DNA of 64,000 nt from contig NC_072472.1 in assembly GCF_027596085.1 (NCBI RefSeq), positions 10,876,219 to 10,940,218 on the forward strand. Reading direction: 5' to 3'. Position 1 is the stretch's first letter. Each line of letters opens with the position of its first letter. This document shows positions 13,701 to 24,974 of this stretch, in pieces. Source of the stretch: Anoplopoma fimbria (taxonomy: Eukaryota; Chordata; Actinopteri; Perciformes; Anoplopomatidae). The position numbers and the translations under genes were made by a program. A model generated the notes under the pieces. That model saw only the letters and a list, made by a program, of their open reading frames with translations, ran no database searches and was not told the DNA's origin.

Positions 13701-14283
13701 TATGACCTTTTTATTTTATTTACTTATTACTTTTTAATTATATAACAGCACTTTCCTATATCAACATGACAATTCCATCCTGCACAAAGCAACGTTTTTG
13801 CTTTGTATAAAGGATATATCCTTGTATAAAGGATCTAATGTTGATGTGTCCACATGCTTGTACCGTATTTGTCTGGAAGAAATCCATGTCTGATCAAATC
13901 TTGTTCTCACAGGAACAACTGGAGCATGCTGAGGTGAGCACAGCGCTGCGGTACCTGGGTCAGTACTATTTCAAGAACAAGCTCTACGACGAGGCGTCCC
14001 TCTGTGCTCAGCGCTGTTGCGACTACAATGATGTAAGTGCGCCTGCATGATGTGAGCACTGTGTTCCAGTTCCTGCAGTAGAGTGTAAGAAGGATTAACA
14101 CACTGGTGTCTATGGTCACTCTGTTCGTAGGCTCGCGAGGAGGGAAAGGCTCTGTTGAGGCAGATTTCACAGGTCAGAGATCAGACCGAGACGCCATCAG
14201 CAGATCTGTTCGCGCCGCTCTCAAACAACAACACTCCCGTCAGGAGGGTGTCGCCACTGAACCTCATCTCCTTTACACCCTGA
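7764..14283 (+). CDS. cdc23: Cell division cycle protein 23 homolog (APC8), anaphase-promoting complex subunit
   Basis: CDC23/APC8 is a TPR scaffold subunit of the anaphase-promoting complex, the nuclear/cytosolic E3 ligase that marks cyclin B and securin for destruction. Sixteen coding exons: 7764-7876, 8178-8250, 9611-9748, 9876-9918, 10015-10120, 10218-10350, 10621-10798, 10889-10986, 11173-11254, 11466-11619, 12657-12776, 12919-12994, 13082-13143, 13360-13438, 13913-14032, 14131-14283. They join in phase to 575 codons (human about 597; the N-terminus is shorter here). Diagnostic segments include [12 protein letters not shown] (exon 4), [20 protein letters not shown] (exon 10) and MPFYCLYYY (exon 11), all in the TPR superhelix. 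The tail ends in a Ser/Thr-Pro-rich segment, ...[13 protein letters not shown]. Two in-frame ATGs (7764, 7770) compete; 7770 has the better context (A at -3, G at +4) and matches the human MAA start. The gene converges on kif20a. No frameshift or stop was seen. Confidence 0.97.
11650..12590 (-). mobile_element. Degraded LINE (reverse transcriptase fragment) in cdc23 intron 10
   Basis: Read on the minus strand, this intronic stretch encodes pieces of a non-LTR retrotransposon reverse transcriptase. The order is: a '[15 protein letters not shown]' / '[12 protein letters not shown]' region (about 12,580-12,450), '[20 protein letters not shown]' (about 12,070-12,010), and a '[18 protein letters not shown]'-like palm motif (about 11,830-11,790). 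Several stops and frame changes break it, and neither end is intact. The spacing matches the jockey/L2-like LINEs common in fish; the exact family is uncertain. It is antisense to cdc23 and explains a 114-codon plus-strand frame at 12,165-12,509. Confidence 0.8.
13560..13740 (+). repeat. Short cluster of the 'tatactatgactttt' satellite motif in cdc23 intron 14
   Basis: Within the intron between 13,438 and 13,913, phrases such as 'tatattatgacatt', 'tatgactttttgatatcatactatata' (split) and 'atatgacctttt' recur. They resemble the units of the larger array at 15.29-16.86 kb. The copies are few and diverged. Confidence 0.4.
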
Positions 14284-14581
14284 CACCCAGCCTCCTGTTC
14301 ACCGGCTTTAAAATGGACAATTTTGTATATCCAACTGCTTGGGGGTAAACAGTGTTCAAAGTATTTACTTGTCGATGCATAAATTTGTAAATGATATTAA
14401 AATTAACATTTGTTTGTAAAATGTACAATCCTGATCATTTTTGTCCAGGAGCAGACAAGTTCTAAGCTCCTTCAATTGATGCTTGGGACGGTTAGCCTGA
14501 GCTACACACCTCAGTGAACGTGAAGAGGTTTTTGAGTAGCTTTGTATAATCCAAAGCTCTTTTTACAAGTGTAAAAGCAGA

Positions 14582-14742
14582 AATAAAAGAAAATCCTTCA
14601 GAGCAAATACGAATACAGACAAAACGCATCATATTTTGACTTGCAGTCCTGCGTTATCATTGCTGAATATGTAAATAGTTTAAATAAAGCATACCTGCTA
14701 GGACAGTCTGTATTTCTCTGTAATTAATGTCCTGAAAATAAA
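14582..14742 (+). terminator. cdc23 poly(A) signals
   Basis: Three AATAAA hexamers follow the cdc23 stop codon, at 14582-14587, 14683-14688 and 14737-14742, about 300-460 bp downstream. Which one is used cannot be told without transcripts. Confidence 0.5.
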
Positions 14743-14799
14743 ATATGTAAAATATTTCTGCTTTAATGGCTAGACTACCCAATACAATGTTTTTTATAG

Positions 14800-15285
14800 A
14801 CTTTATTGTAAATAACAAACGTACTTACAGCAAAGGCAGAGTAGGTTAATTACACACATTTTCCACTACACATTATGCACTATTCGTAACACACAGTCTT
14901 TATCTATTAGCCACTGAGCAGCTTTACTGCTCAAGAGCACTTCAATCCCTTTAGTAGTGGATTGCGACTCTATTTAAAGCATGTTTAAACTGTTCTGGCA
15001 TGAACATCGTAACGGTATTTGGCATGACAGCAGTGAGTTAACTGCACTATAGTAGGTATATAAAAGTATACAAAACAATAGAAAAAGATACTAAAAAACA
15101 TTTTGCATGTTATTCAAGAAGATGAAAGAGCTCAGTGCTTCCTCCTGAGACTAAGAGGTGGGAGGGGGAGATTGCTGGCGAGAGCACAAGATCCGGTAGT
15201 AAGGTGTAACGTTTGCTTCTTCAACAGCAGGAATGTTTGTCATACGTGTTGGGGTACATGTTGGGAAAATAAGTTGCCATAAAGA
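14800..15285 (-). pseudogene. Decayed tandem copy of the kif20a 3' end (part of last exon plus 3'UTR)
   Basis: This block aligns with 16,856-17,350, the end of the real kif20a gene, at a constant offset of about 2.06 kb. Shared landmarks include 'aaagcatgtttaaactgttct', 'tttggcatgaca(g/a)cagtgagttaactgcact', 'aaagagctcagt(g/a)ctt' and 'aaggtgtaacgtttgcttcttcaacagca'. The minus strand still reads 'AVEEANVTPYYRILCSRQQSP', matching the kif20a C-terminus. It then hits a stop (TAG), because about 20 bp is missing relative to the true exon and substitutions have accumulated (two Arg codons changed). The poly(A) signal is copied too (TTTATT at 14802-14807 versus 16856-16861). No upstream exons are present, so this is a non-functional partial duplicate. 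Confidence 0.85.
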
Positions 15286-15289
15286 GTCC

Positions 15290-16855
15290 TAGTATGTCAT
15301 CAAAGTCATAGTGTAGTATCCCTTAATCATCACAGTATAGTAAGTAATAAGAATGTCGTAAAAAATCTGACTTTATAGCAAGTTCTATACAATTACATTT
15401 TTATGACCTTTTTACACATACAATACTATGACCTGAAAAACATGCTGAACTACTTTCACAACTTTTCCTACAAGGTATACTATGACTTAAAAAAACAACT
15501 ATACTATGACTTTTATAGGACTTTGTTCGACAGACTTTTTTCCACATGCCATTATATGTGATTTTTCAACAAACTATACAATGACTTTTTTTCAACAACC
15601 ATACAATTAGTTTTGAGTTTTTCATGAATTTTATTTGACATGCTATACTATGACTTTGTATGATTTTTTAACATTGACATATACTATGACTTTTTGACAT
15701 GACTTTTTACTATCTTTTTTTAACATTTTTCTTTTTCACAACTTCTTTCCAATATTATACTATGACTTTCTTAATTACTTTTTTCGACATGCTATAGTAT
15801 GACTTTTTTTTTTACATGCTATACTATGACTTTTTCTGACGTATTATATTACTTTTTTTAACATGTTATACTATGACTTCTTTGACATATTACATTTAGA
15901 TTTTTCATGACTTCTTTCCAATATCATACTATGACTTTCTTAATTACTTTTTTCGACATACTATATACTTGGACTTTTTTTCACATGCTATACTGTGACT
16001 TTTTCGACCTACTATAGTAAGACTTTTTTCAACAAAATATACTAGTTTTCCCCCCCCCCCGATATATACATATTATATTGTGAATGTTTTGACACATTAT
16101 CCTATGACTTTTTTCACTTACTACACTATGAGTTTTTTCAACAAACTATACTGTGACTTGTTAATAACGAAGTCATACTATAGCATGTTGTAAAATGTCA
16201 GGGTATAGTCAACGAAAAATACATAAAAAAGTAATAGTATACTCTCTTGGTAAAAGTCATTAAATAGTCAAAGTATAATACCCCGATAAAAGTCAAAGTA
16301 TAGTATGTCACAAAAAAAAATCAGAAACCAGTCATAGTATACTTTGTTGAAAAAAAAGTAATGCAAACCCTGTTGAAATACGTAATAATAAATAATGTAA
16401 TGTAAACCCTGTTGAAATACATAAAAAAACAAGTCATGTTTGACATATTTGTCAATTTAAAAGACTTCATTTTACAATTTAGATGGTATCAAAAACAATT
16501 CTCTCGCCATTGACTACTGTGCATCATTTTTTACGAAATAAGGTCCAATGGGGTCTTCGTCCCTCCACAGTATGCTATAAAAATGTCAAAGTAGATGTCA
16601 GGAATATATAATAAAATAAGTTATAGTTTAGCATCTTATCAAAATAAAAGCAATATCATATGGCAGAAAAAAGAAAAAGTATAGTATGTCATACAAGGGT
16701 AGTGTCATATTGTAATGTCACATAAAAGTCAGTATAGTTTACAATCATATTATTATACTACGGCATTTTATGACATACTATAGGCTATTATGACTCTGTT
16801 ATGACATACTATTCTGTGACATTATTATGACAAACAGAACTGACTTTTGTGACAT
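15290..16855. repeat. AT-rich degenerate satellite with opposing arms
   Basis: The basic motif is ATACTATGACTTTTTT, often preceded by CGACATGCT, at irregular 20-40 bp spacing. About 16 recognisable plus-orientation copies lie between 15,425 and 16,160. From about 16,165 to 16,740 the motif runs in the opposite sense (AAGTCATAGTATA), with the plus sense returning near 16,760-16,860. A higher-order repeat is also visible: a ~95 bp block starting 'cttctttccaatat' at about 15,743 recurs at about 15,913. A C10-12 run sits at about 16,048-16,060. The array lies between the two copies of the kif20a 3' end. Confidence 0.8.
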
Positions 16856-16861
16856 TTTATT
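16856..16861 (-). terminator. kif20a poly(A) signal
   Basis: TTTATT on the plus strand reads AATAAA on the kif20a strand, about 350 bp past the stop codon. It sits inside the unit that was duplicated at 14.8 kb. Its use is inferred. Confidence 0.45.
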
Positions 16862-17206
16862 TAATTATTGTAGAAAATAGAAACGTAATCACAGCAAAGG
16901 TGTAGAGGGCTGATTACACACACATGCACTTTTCTTTACATACAGTCCATATCTAGTAGCCACTGTGAGCATAAGCACCTTGATTCCCTGTGTAGTGTAC
17001 TGAAAACCTATTCAAAGCATGTTTAAACTGTTCTACTGGCATGAACATCTTAACAGTATTTGGCATGACAACAGTGAGTTAACTGCACTGCAAAAAGATA
17101 ATATATACAATACAATATAAAAAAATCGCAAGCGAATAAAAACTAAATTAACTCTTTTTTTGCATAATATCAAAGAGGACAAACTCCAACTGACACTCCA
17201 AAGAGC

Positions 17207-17652
17207 TCAGTACTTCCCCCTGAAACTACGAGGGGTGGAGACAGGGGTGCGAGGTGGAGACTGCTGGCGAGAGCGCAAGATCCGTGAGTAAGGTGTAACG
17301 TTTGCTTCTTCAACAGCACGAGTGTTGTATTTACGTGTCGGGGTACGTGTCGGGAACAGAGTTTGGAAAAAGGGCCTTTTTTGCGGCGGCCGGTTCTCAG
17401 TTTCACTCGGTGCAGCGACCCCACAGACCCTCTTCTTGCTGGAACCGGGTGTGACGGAGTCAGCGTGGCCCGAAGTGGGGGGTGGGGGCAGTACGGCCTG
17501 CGTCTGGGCAAGGGTCTCTGCTTTCCGCCTCAAGTCAGCCTTTACAAGCATCAGGCCGTTCTGGAGTTCCAATAGGATCTGGTCCTAAGAAGAAGTCAGT
17601 CAACCGGGTTAGACGAGACCACAGAGGGGGAAGTGAAGGATAAGGTGGGATG

Positions 17653-17715
<63 letters not shown>

Positions 17716-20700
17716 AAGTGAGCCAAAAAGAAACTCTTGAACATGCTTTTGCACAGTAATCACCTTGTGCAGATGTTAGAAACCTAGATTTAGTTTAAAA
17801 AGCTGGCTGTGCATCAAGATTGTTAGAGAAGAGAGTAGAGGGAGAGAAGAACAAGGTATACTTAAATTGAGAATTGCACTTAAACAGATCCTGCTTTGAG
17901 ATACTAATAATAAAGTGTCTCTAGTCAGAGCACCTTTAAAGTGAGAGAAGATATCATTACTGTCAAAACTCTACTTGAACTGATATTGTACAAGCAGAGA
18001 TGCTAGCAGAGACAACAGTAATTTGGGGTCATGATTTGGTTAAGTACTTTTTCAGCCGAGTTTGTTACTTTACGTCTACAGTACAGAGAATCTTTTTTTG
18101 TCTGAAATTTGTCTTATCCAAAATAAAAATTATAAATGAAACCTTTATTTGATAAATTTATCTGAAGTCTGCAGTTACTTATTTACTTAAACACCAACCA
18201 AATAAGTAAGATTAACTTTAGAGCTGCGTTATGTAAATTAATGAGCTTTTAATAGCCTGCCGTGACATTTATTTTTTGCGGAATTTATGTTTTTGGGGTC
18301 TTTTTTTATTTTTTTTATTTTTTAGAACAGACAACCAAGCGCCCTTTCACATGATTAACAGAAAAGCTCAGTTTATAGAAAAATACAAATTCCATAACAT
18401 TGTACTGAACATATCTGTGGCTCTACCTGTTTGGCCAGCGTCTCATCTGCAGCCGCTAGTGCCTGTCGCAGCCTTTCCCCTCCTGTGTTGCGACAGCAGG
18501 CTCGTTCCCCCGACTGAAGGTCCGCCCCGAGCCTCTGCAAATCCAGGCGCAACTGACGCAGGTTCTGTTGGAAAAAGTCTGAGTTTTAGTCTTTCTGAGG
18601 GTTAAGAAACTCACATGGGGCAAAATCAATGGTGCTTTTCATTCGGCACAGTGGTAGTAACTGACCCGTTGACCGTCCTCCAGCTTGCGGTCAGCAGCAG
18701 TGGTGAGGGTGCCTGTTGAACCCGGGACTTCCAGCTGCACCTTCAGCTTTGTCAGCTCTGCACAGGCAAGCAGAACAAGACAGTCAATACCATTAACAAC
18801 ATCCTCACATCAACACGTTATCAGGGCGGTGAGTCAGCCACCTTGTGTCTTGGCGAGAAGCTCAGCGCGACACTGCTCGAGCTCAACTTGCAGTCGGCCA
18901 CCTTCTGTCTGACCAGTGAGGCGCTGAGAGCGTCGAGGCCCCTCAAAGTCTCCATGTGGCCCCGACATGTGGACCGGTTCAGCTGACTTGTTTTTATCAA
19001 GGGCTGCAGACAAAGCTTCAATCTCCTGATCACGCTCCTAAAAGAAAACAATTTGTGAAAAATATCTTAGCACGGTTACAACTATAACTACATTGTGGTT
19101 ACACTTTGCATTTGGGGAAAGATGGAATTTAACTGAAGAGCAGATTATGTGTGTATTGTAATCACAACGTGGGGTCAGACACTGCCTGAAAAAAAAGGAC
19201 CAATTTAAGGCTGATGATTTAGCACTCACCTTCAACTCCTGGCTGTAGAATTTCTTCAAATGTTTTTGGACGTTAGTTATCTTGTCTTCATACCTCTCTT
19301 CGATGAGAGCCCTCTCTGCCTCCAAGGTCTCACTGTGAGGAAAGAAGACAACACAATTTGTTATCTGCATACATTTTTAAACGTTTCAGCTTCCTGTTGG
19401 GGGGATTCTTTGATGAAAAAGACAATGAATGGACATTTCTGAGTATAGTATGCCATAAAAATGTCATAGCATTGTATGCCATAAAATTTCACAGCATTGA
19501 TATTTGTTTGATTGTTTTTTTTTTTTTATATGAATTGAGTTATGACCAAAAACATGCTTTATAATTTACAGTGACTTTGACCTTTGACCACCAAAATATA
19601 ATCATTTCATCCTTGAGTCCAAGAGGATGTTAGTGCCAAATTTTAAGATAATTCTCTCAATATTAAAAATAGTACGGAATAAAAAGCCTAATAAAAGTAG
19701 CAGTATGCCATAAGTATGTAATATAAAAAGTCTTGGCATATAAAATAAGTCTTGGTAACATTTGCCATCAATTTCAATGTCATAGTATAGTATGTAATAA
19801 ATGTACTGATTTAAAAAAATGTATAGCCTAGCAGGTCATAAATGTAGCCCCGTTAGTATCAAAAAGGCATCTTAAAAAACGGTTGATTTAAACAAAACAG
19901 ACACACACCTGAAGCCATCTTGCATCCCAGAAATGATCTCCATCATCTCAGAGACCACCTGCTCTCTCACAGTTGCCTCAAGAACATCTTTCTCGTCCCG
20001 CTGGCGCTGCACTTCTCTCTTCAGGACATCGATGGCCTGCAGCAAAGCCTTAAGAAAGCACAGTCAGCTGTTAGCAACACTGGACAAGTGGCTGAAACAT
20101 TTAAATGCGGTTTAAAAAATGTTTAGTTGATCTTAAAGACATAATCTAGATTACCTGAGTATCTAACATGGTGATATCTCCGTCTTCAACATCACTCTCA
20201 TCCTCGTCCTCTTCCATCACTGTGCTGTTGTTACCATGTGCCGCTGGCTCACGCAGAAGGGACAGGATGTAGGCCACTCTGGTCTTTGTGGACGGGCCAT
20301 GGACCAGCTGAAATGATATGACGGATCTTTTATTTCTCCTTCTTCTTTGGTCTTGCATGCAAGACTTGATCAGTCACAATCGCAGAAGTTGTACAATACA
20401 ACAATACGTTTTTCATTTTACCTGAGTAGCAATAGCGGAGAACTTGAGGGCTTGGAGGGTCTCGTCATAGATGGTGGCACATGGGTTGATGTTGACCACC
20501 ATGCTGGAAGTTCCTCGGCCACAGAAGAAACCCTGCAGGACCCGGGTCAGTTTACTGTCCCTGAAGGGCACCACTTGAGGGGGTCGGGATCTGGGGATGT
20601 CAGAGAAGGTTTTTAAAATATAGCTCTTTCTCAAACAGCTCATTCCAATATCTTATTAGAAAATACACGTGTTGTATATGAAGTACATGGCAACACTGCC

Positions 20701-23700
20701 CCACATGCTTTTGAACAATATTATCATTGGATTGTGAATAGCAAAAACTCAAAAAGGTCCAATTGCTAGTGGAGTTATGTACCTATTATTTACTACACCA
20801 CTACTAACAACTTCTCTTCAAGTTATGGTTAAACACGTACTTGTTGTTCTGGTTGTGCCTCAGAGCAGCAATACAGCGTCCCAGTGTTAAAAGGGAGGTG
20901 TTGATGTTGTTGGCCTCCTTCATCCTCTCACCATTACGCTGCTCTTTACAGCGTTCAGACCCGGCCAGATCACACACAGTCAATCTAAAGAGGAGAAAGT
21001 GCAAGACGCAGCACTGTGTTATTGCTTTTGCTAACTCAAAATCAACCAAAGCTCAAATTTAATGTCGGTAATTAAAAGGTAAACTTACTCGCTGATGTGC
21101 GTGGCCTGGGGTGAATCCGTCTCTGGATTGACGTGCAGGACACGGATGGAGAAAATGCTGTGGCTGAGTAGGTGATACATTTACAATCAGAGATGCAATG
21201 AGTGTGCGTCATACACATATGTCAAAATATGTCAAAAGTTTTATGTGCTCTTACCTACGGCTGGAGTTCTGGTTGAGGTGAGTGCTGGCAAAGCTCTGGT
21301 TGCGACGTCCGGCCTTCAGAATCTTCCAGGCTTCTTCGGCACTGCGGACCTGGACCCAGGCAAGTTCTGATACAACAGAGGAAAAAGCAAAAAATTAACA
21401 CGAGAAAGAGCAGCAACAACAAAACATGTTTTATGTGATACTGTACAGATTTTAAAGTATCAATGACAGTATTAAAAAAGCAAACACACCGTTTGAAGTA
21501 TTTTATCATCTATGGCAGTGTTTTCATATGGTGGTGTTTCACTTGCACCAAAAGAAGCAGTCTACAGTTTTTTGGGGGGTTTTTTTAAACACAATTTTCT
21601 GCTCAATTAAATGTATCATACATCAGATGGGAGAAGCTGCATACTGGGATTTGAGCTTCAGGAGGTTCAAACTGATACACACCATATTAATTAAGCAGCT
21701 GTTACATTTTAGAAACATTATTTCTGTGAATGAGTAAGTGTTACCTTTCACATAAGGGTTGCCCTGTTTGTCGTCACTAAGCCGCAGCGTGACCCTTTTT
21801 CTGGGCTGCAGGGACGGCGAGGCATCCAGTAGGTCATACAGGAACTCATTGTAGATCTCGTAGAAGGCCACCCAGATAGAGAACTGCACCCCTTCCGCCA
21901 GATCATCTGCTCCACTGTGTGAAAGGCTGTCAGGCTCCAGACAAACACTGTCAGTGTCTGCAAAAATCAATGAATGATGTTCTTTTAAGAGAAAATACTT
22001 TTGCAATGGAAGTAATGATTTGAATTAGAGATGTCAACAGTTCACCACCAAGAATATTTGTGACTGGTTACACATGTCCGTCTAAAGGTTGATTAATGTT
22101 CAATATATCAATTAACATATTAACCATTTGAGCTATACAGTCAGGACACACCATACAAGCTCTATGGCACCAGGCCTGGGTTGTCAAATCAAAGAGCAGG
22201 CAAGAAAGCAGAAAATGTTGTATTTAAACTTTTCAATTCAGAATCAATGCATCATCTGATTAGCCTTCATAGAGACCACCGATGAGACAATTTAGAACAA
22301 ATATTATCTGATGATGATCGGTTGCCAATCGGCGCACCTGTGACCTGATCAAAATGCGACAATAAACAAAGAAATGCAAGACATTCACAACACAAAAGAT
22401 TCAAATTGGATGGACATAGCGCTTAGACATGCAGCGGCAAGATCAATGAGTCTATGGCGCTCCGGAGTAAGAAAAACAGCTTCAGGATGTCTCTTCATTT
22501 TGAGGTTTTTTTTTCTTAACAATTAACCGGTTAGTTACCGGTTTACAGGTATTGGACTTTTGAAAGAACTGACATCCCCGATTTCAGTGTAATGGGGGCA
22601 GGGTTTCATTTAGTAAGTCTGAACTGGATGTACACCACATATGAAATATTAAGCCGAGAAATATTGTATTCTTGTTGATATTTTTGAATTGGAACTGGCA
22701 TTCTCCTCCATCTGTAATTGGTTTACAATTCCATATAAGGATTTCCTGAGCTATCCAACTTTCATAACTGGAACTGGCATTCTCCTCCACAATATGTGAT
22801 GTGTATGCTGTTAAACCTGTGTCCACTCCCAGTCTAAATGCTGTCCTCCTCACCTTCAAGCTGGGTGGCAATGTTGCTTGTAGAGGAGAGTCCTCCGATG
22901 CCGCTGTCCCAGATTGTAGTGTGACCACCTCGACGAGAAGTCTGATTCTCATTCTGTAACAACAAAAGTATGTCAGCTCAAATCTGTGTGCAAGAAGAAA
23001 TTCTAATCTTTTATGAGTAAAGAGAGTTTTTACTCAAGACTTTTATAAAAAGGTGTGGAAAGGTGCTGGACGTTTTATTTTGGGTTCAAAAACTTGGTGG
23101 GACTAAGACAGCACAATGGACAAAACTGTAAAATAATTAAGATAATTAGCCATTTCTCCTAATCTCCTTAATCACGTCTACCTAGAGAGACAAGTGATCG
23201 TCTTAGCCTTTACTAAGACATAAACAATTTCTACACTACTTCCTTGGTTGTTAGTGTAATTTGCTTTCCATAGAGAGGTAAATGGATGTATTTGGAGATA
23301 GAACACATTTCATATCTGGAGAATTCATTGTGATTCATGTGATTCTAGCTGGATATTTTTCTGTCTTAAAACAGGTTGGGTGACATTGAACTAGATGGAA
23401 TTCATGTTGAGTTCAGACTAAGAAAGATACTGAAACTGACAATTATACAAAAAACATTATCAACATGCTGTATACTAGAAAATTACATTACTAATTTTAT
23501 ACAACCTTTAGAATTTGTTCTTCCGTTTACCTCTTTAAGCAGAGAGTTTCTGCGGATTTCCTCCACCCTGATCTCTCCGGAGTCAAGCTGTCTCACATCC
23601 TGATACATGACAGGCTTTAGGTCCATGGCACCATAGAGGCGGCCCTGCAGTTTCCTGAACAGAGATGATAAAGCCCGGGGAAGGAGGCCTGCCTCTCGAC

Positions 23701-24974
23701 CGCTACCTGCAGGTCAAGGTTTGAAAATGTACATTAGCATTTTAGGCATTTAACAATCCACATAAGCACTGAGAATGCTATATCTGTATCTCCAATCATT
23801 CCACAGAGCTGCAAAAACAACATCACAACCAAACCAAAGCGATATACTGATGGTTTCAAATGTTTTGTTTTTACCCTGTACAGTGTAAGTCTTTCCAGAA
23901 TTGGTGACACCATAAGTGTAGAGGAGCCTGTTTTCTCCTTGAAGCACATCTTTCACCATCTTCTTCATTGTGCACTCATAAAACTGCTGCTGTGTCGTCT
24001 CTGGCCCAAAAATCTATGAAAGATGGGTGATAAAAAAAAAAAAAAACATCAGTACGTGGTTTTTTTCCAAATAGAAATATTAACAAAAGCAAAATGGTAT
24101 TGCAATAGCCTGGTTCCAACGAGTAGAGGGTAGTTGCAATTATAACAACTATGTCGAACACAAATACTTTGCACATGGGAAAAAAAATGGTTTTGGGGCT
24201 AATTATTCTTTAAGGAATGCTTTACTTCAGGATACTCTTTGTTATTGTTGTTGTTTATTACTGGCCATAACTAGCAATACTTTAGCATTTAACGAAATGT
24301 ACAAGCATGACTCTACCTTTGAGAAACTAAACTTGTGCATGCTCTGGGTGATGCCTCTCTCTGCGGTCCTCATGTTCTGAGAGTCTTTTGGAGCTTTGAG
24401 CAGGAGTGTCTCTTCATCTTGGACAGCCACACAACCCTAAAAGAAGAGTGAACCTTGAGTACAAAGTACAGGTGTACTAAAAACAATACATGCACGTAAT
24501 CATTCCACAGAATCATAGTCTTACCTGTTCTTCTTCTTTCTGACTCTCAGTCTCAGTAAGTGGCCGGATGCGCAGAAAAACTTTCACCCTCTCTTTGTCC
24601 CCTTCGTCACAACTACCTTGTCTCACCGCTGCAGGTTTCACTGCTAGTTCCTAGAGAGACAAATTAAAATATCTTTGTTCTGTTGCCTATATTGAAGAAT
24701 ATAAACCCTTAAGAAGAACACAGCAAGTCAATGTAAAAAACATATGTTTCAAACATTTAATAAAAGGCATTTATAAATATTATTGTTACATTTTAGGGAT
24801 ACTCACTGGTTCTGTAACAGAAGGCCGGGGGTCCAGGCCGGGGGAAATGACAGAGATCTCAGGTAGACGTGGTCTAGAAAGGCCTCCATGCTCTGTTGCC
24901 GTGGACTCGAACACAGCTATTTCCTCGTCCTCATCAAAGGGACATCCACACGGGGAGGACAAAATCAGCGCCAT
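17207..24974 (-). CDS. kif20a: Kinesin-like protein KIF20A (MKLP2, kinesin-6)
   Basis: KIF20A is a plus-end motor of the central spindle that carries the chromosomal passenger complex in anaphase and cytokinesis. Eighteen coding exons, 5' to 3' on the minus strand: 24974-24807, 24650-24525, 24436-24317, 24013-23875, 23706-23531, 22953-22854, 21957-21745, 21366-21255, 21163-21089, 20984-20841, 20590-20422, 20307-20155, 20048-19909, 19332-19230, 19037-18842, 18757-18666, 18564-18427, 17584-17207. They join in phase to 913 codons (human 890). Motor domain about residues 78-514: VKVFLRIRP, P-loop GVTNSGKT (~173-180), switch I NQNSSRSHS (~379), switch II DLAGSE (~415). The large kinesin-6 insert (exons 5-6) is present. 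A coiled coil follows (about 560-800). The tail contains RTPTRKYN and PYSRILRSR and ends in GKY, as in the mammalian protein. The start MALILSSPCG lies 5 nt inside the exon after an acceptor at 24,980. The gene is intact and converges on cdc23. Confidence 0.97.
17656..17713. repeat. (GA)29 microsatellite in kif20a intron 17
   Basis: An uninterrupted AG dinucleotide run of 58 bp lies about 75 bp from the last-exon acceptor. On the kif20a strand it reads (CT)n, so it extends the pyrimidine-rich sequence upstream of that 3' splice site. Confidence 0.95.
19441..19860. repeat. Satellite-motif cluster inside kif20a intron 13
   Basis: Phrases such as 'gagtatagtatgccataaa', 'aatgtcatagcattgtatg' and 'aatgtcatagtatagtatg' recur in the intron between 19,333 and 19,908. 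They are the same family as the 15.3-16.9 kb array, mostly in the AAGTCATAGTATAG sense. Confidence 0.55.
22026..22578. mobile_element. Probable non-autonomous DNA transposon (hAT-like MITE) in kif20a intron 6
   Basis: The left edge reads 'tagagatgtcaacagtt' and the right edge, reverse-complemented, reads 'cggggatgtcagttctt', giving imperfect terminal inverted repeats around GATGTCA. An internal 'ttaaccggttagttaccggt' motif is typical of fish hAT-type elements. Candidate 8-bp target duplications are gatttgaa/gatttcag (6 of 8 matching). No transposase frame is present. The class is a tentative call. Confidence 0.5.

Noticed and set aside
15290..16855. CRISPR-like regular repeats
   Set aside because: Units are degenerate, irregularly spaced and in both senses, with no unique spacers, in a vertebrate genome; it is a satellite.
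17170..17511. 113-codon minus-strand frame rich in Pro/Arg
   Set aside because: It is an alternative frame of the last kif20a exon; the frame continuous with upstream exons matches the KIF20A tail.
17535..17744. Ser-Leu repeat frame
   Set aside because: Translation of the (GA)29 microsatellite.
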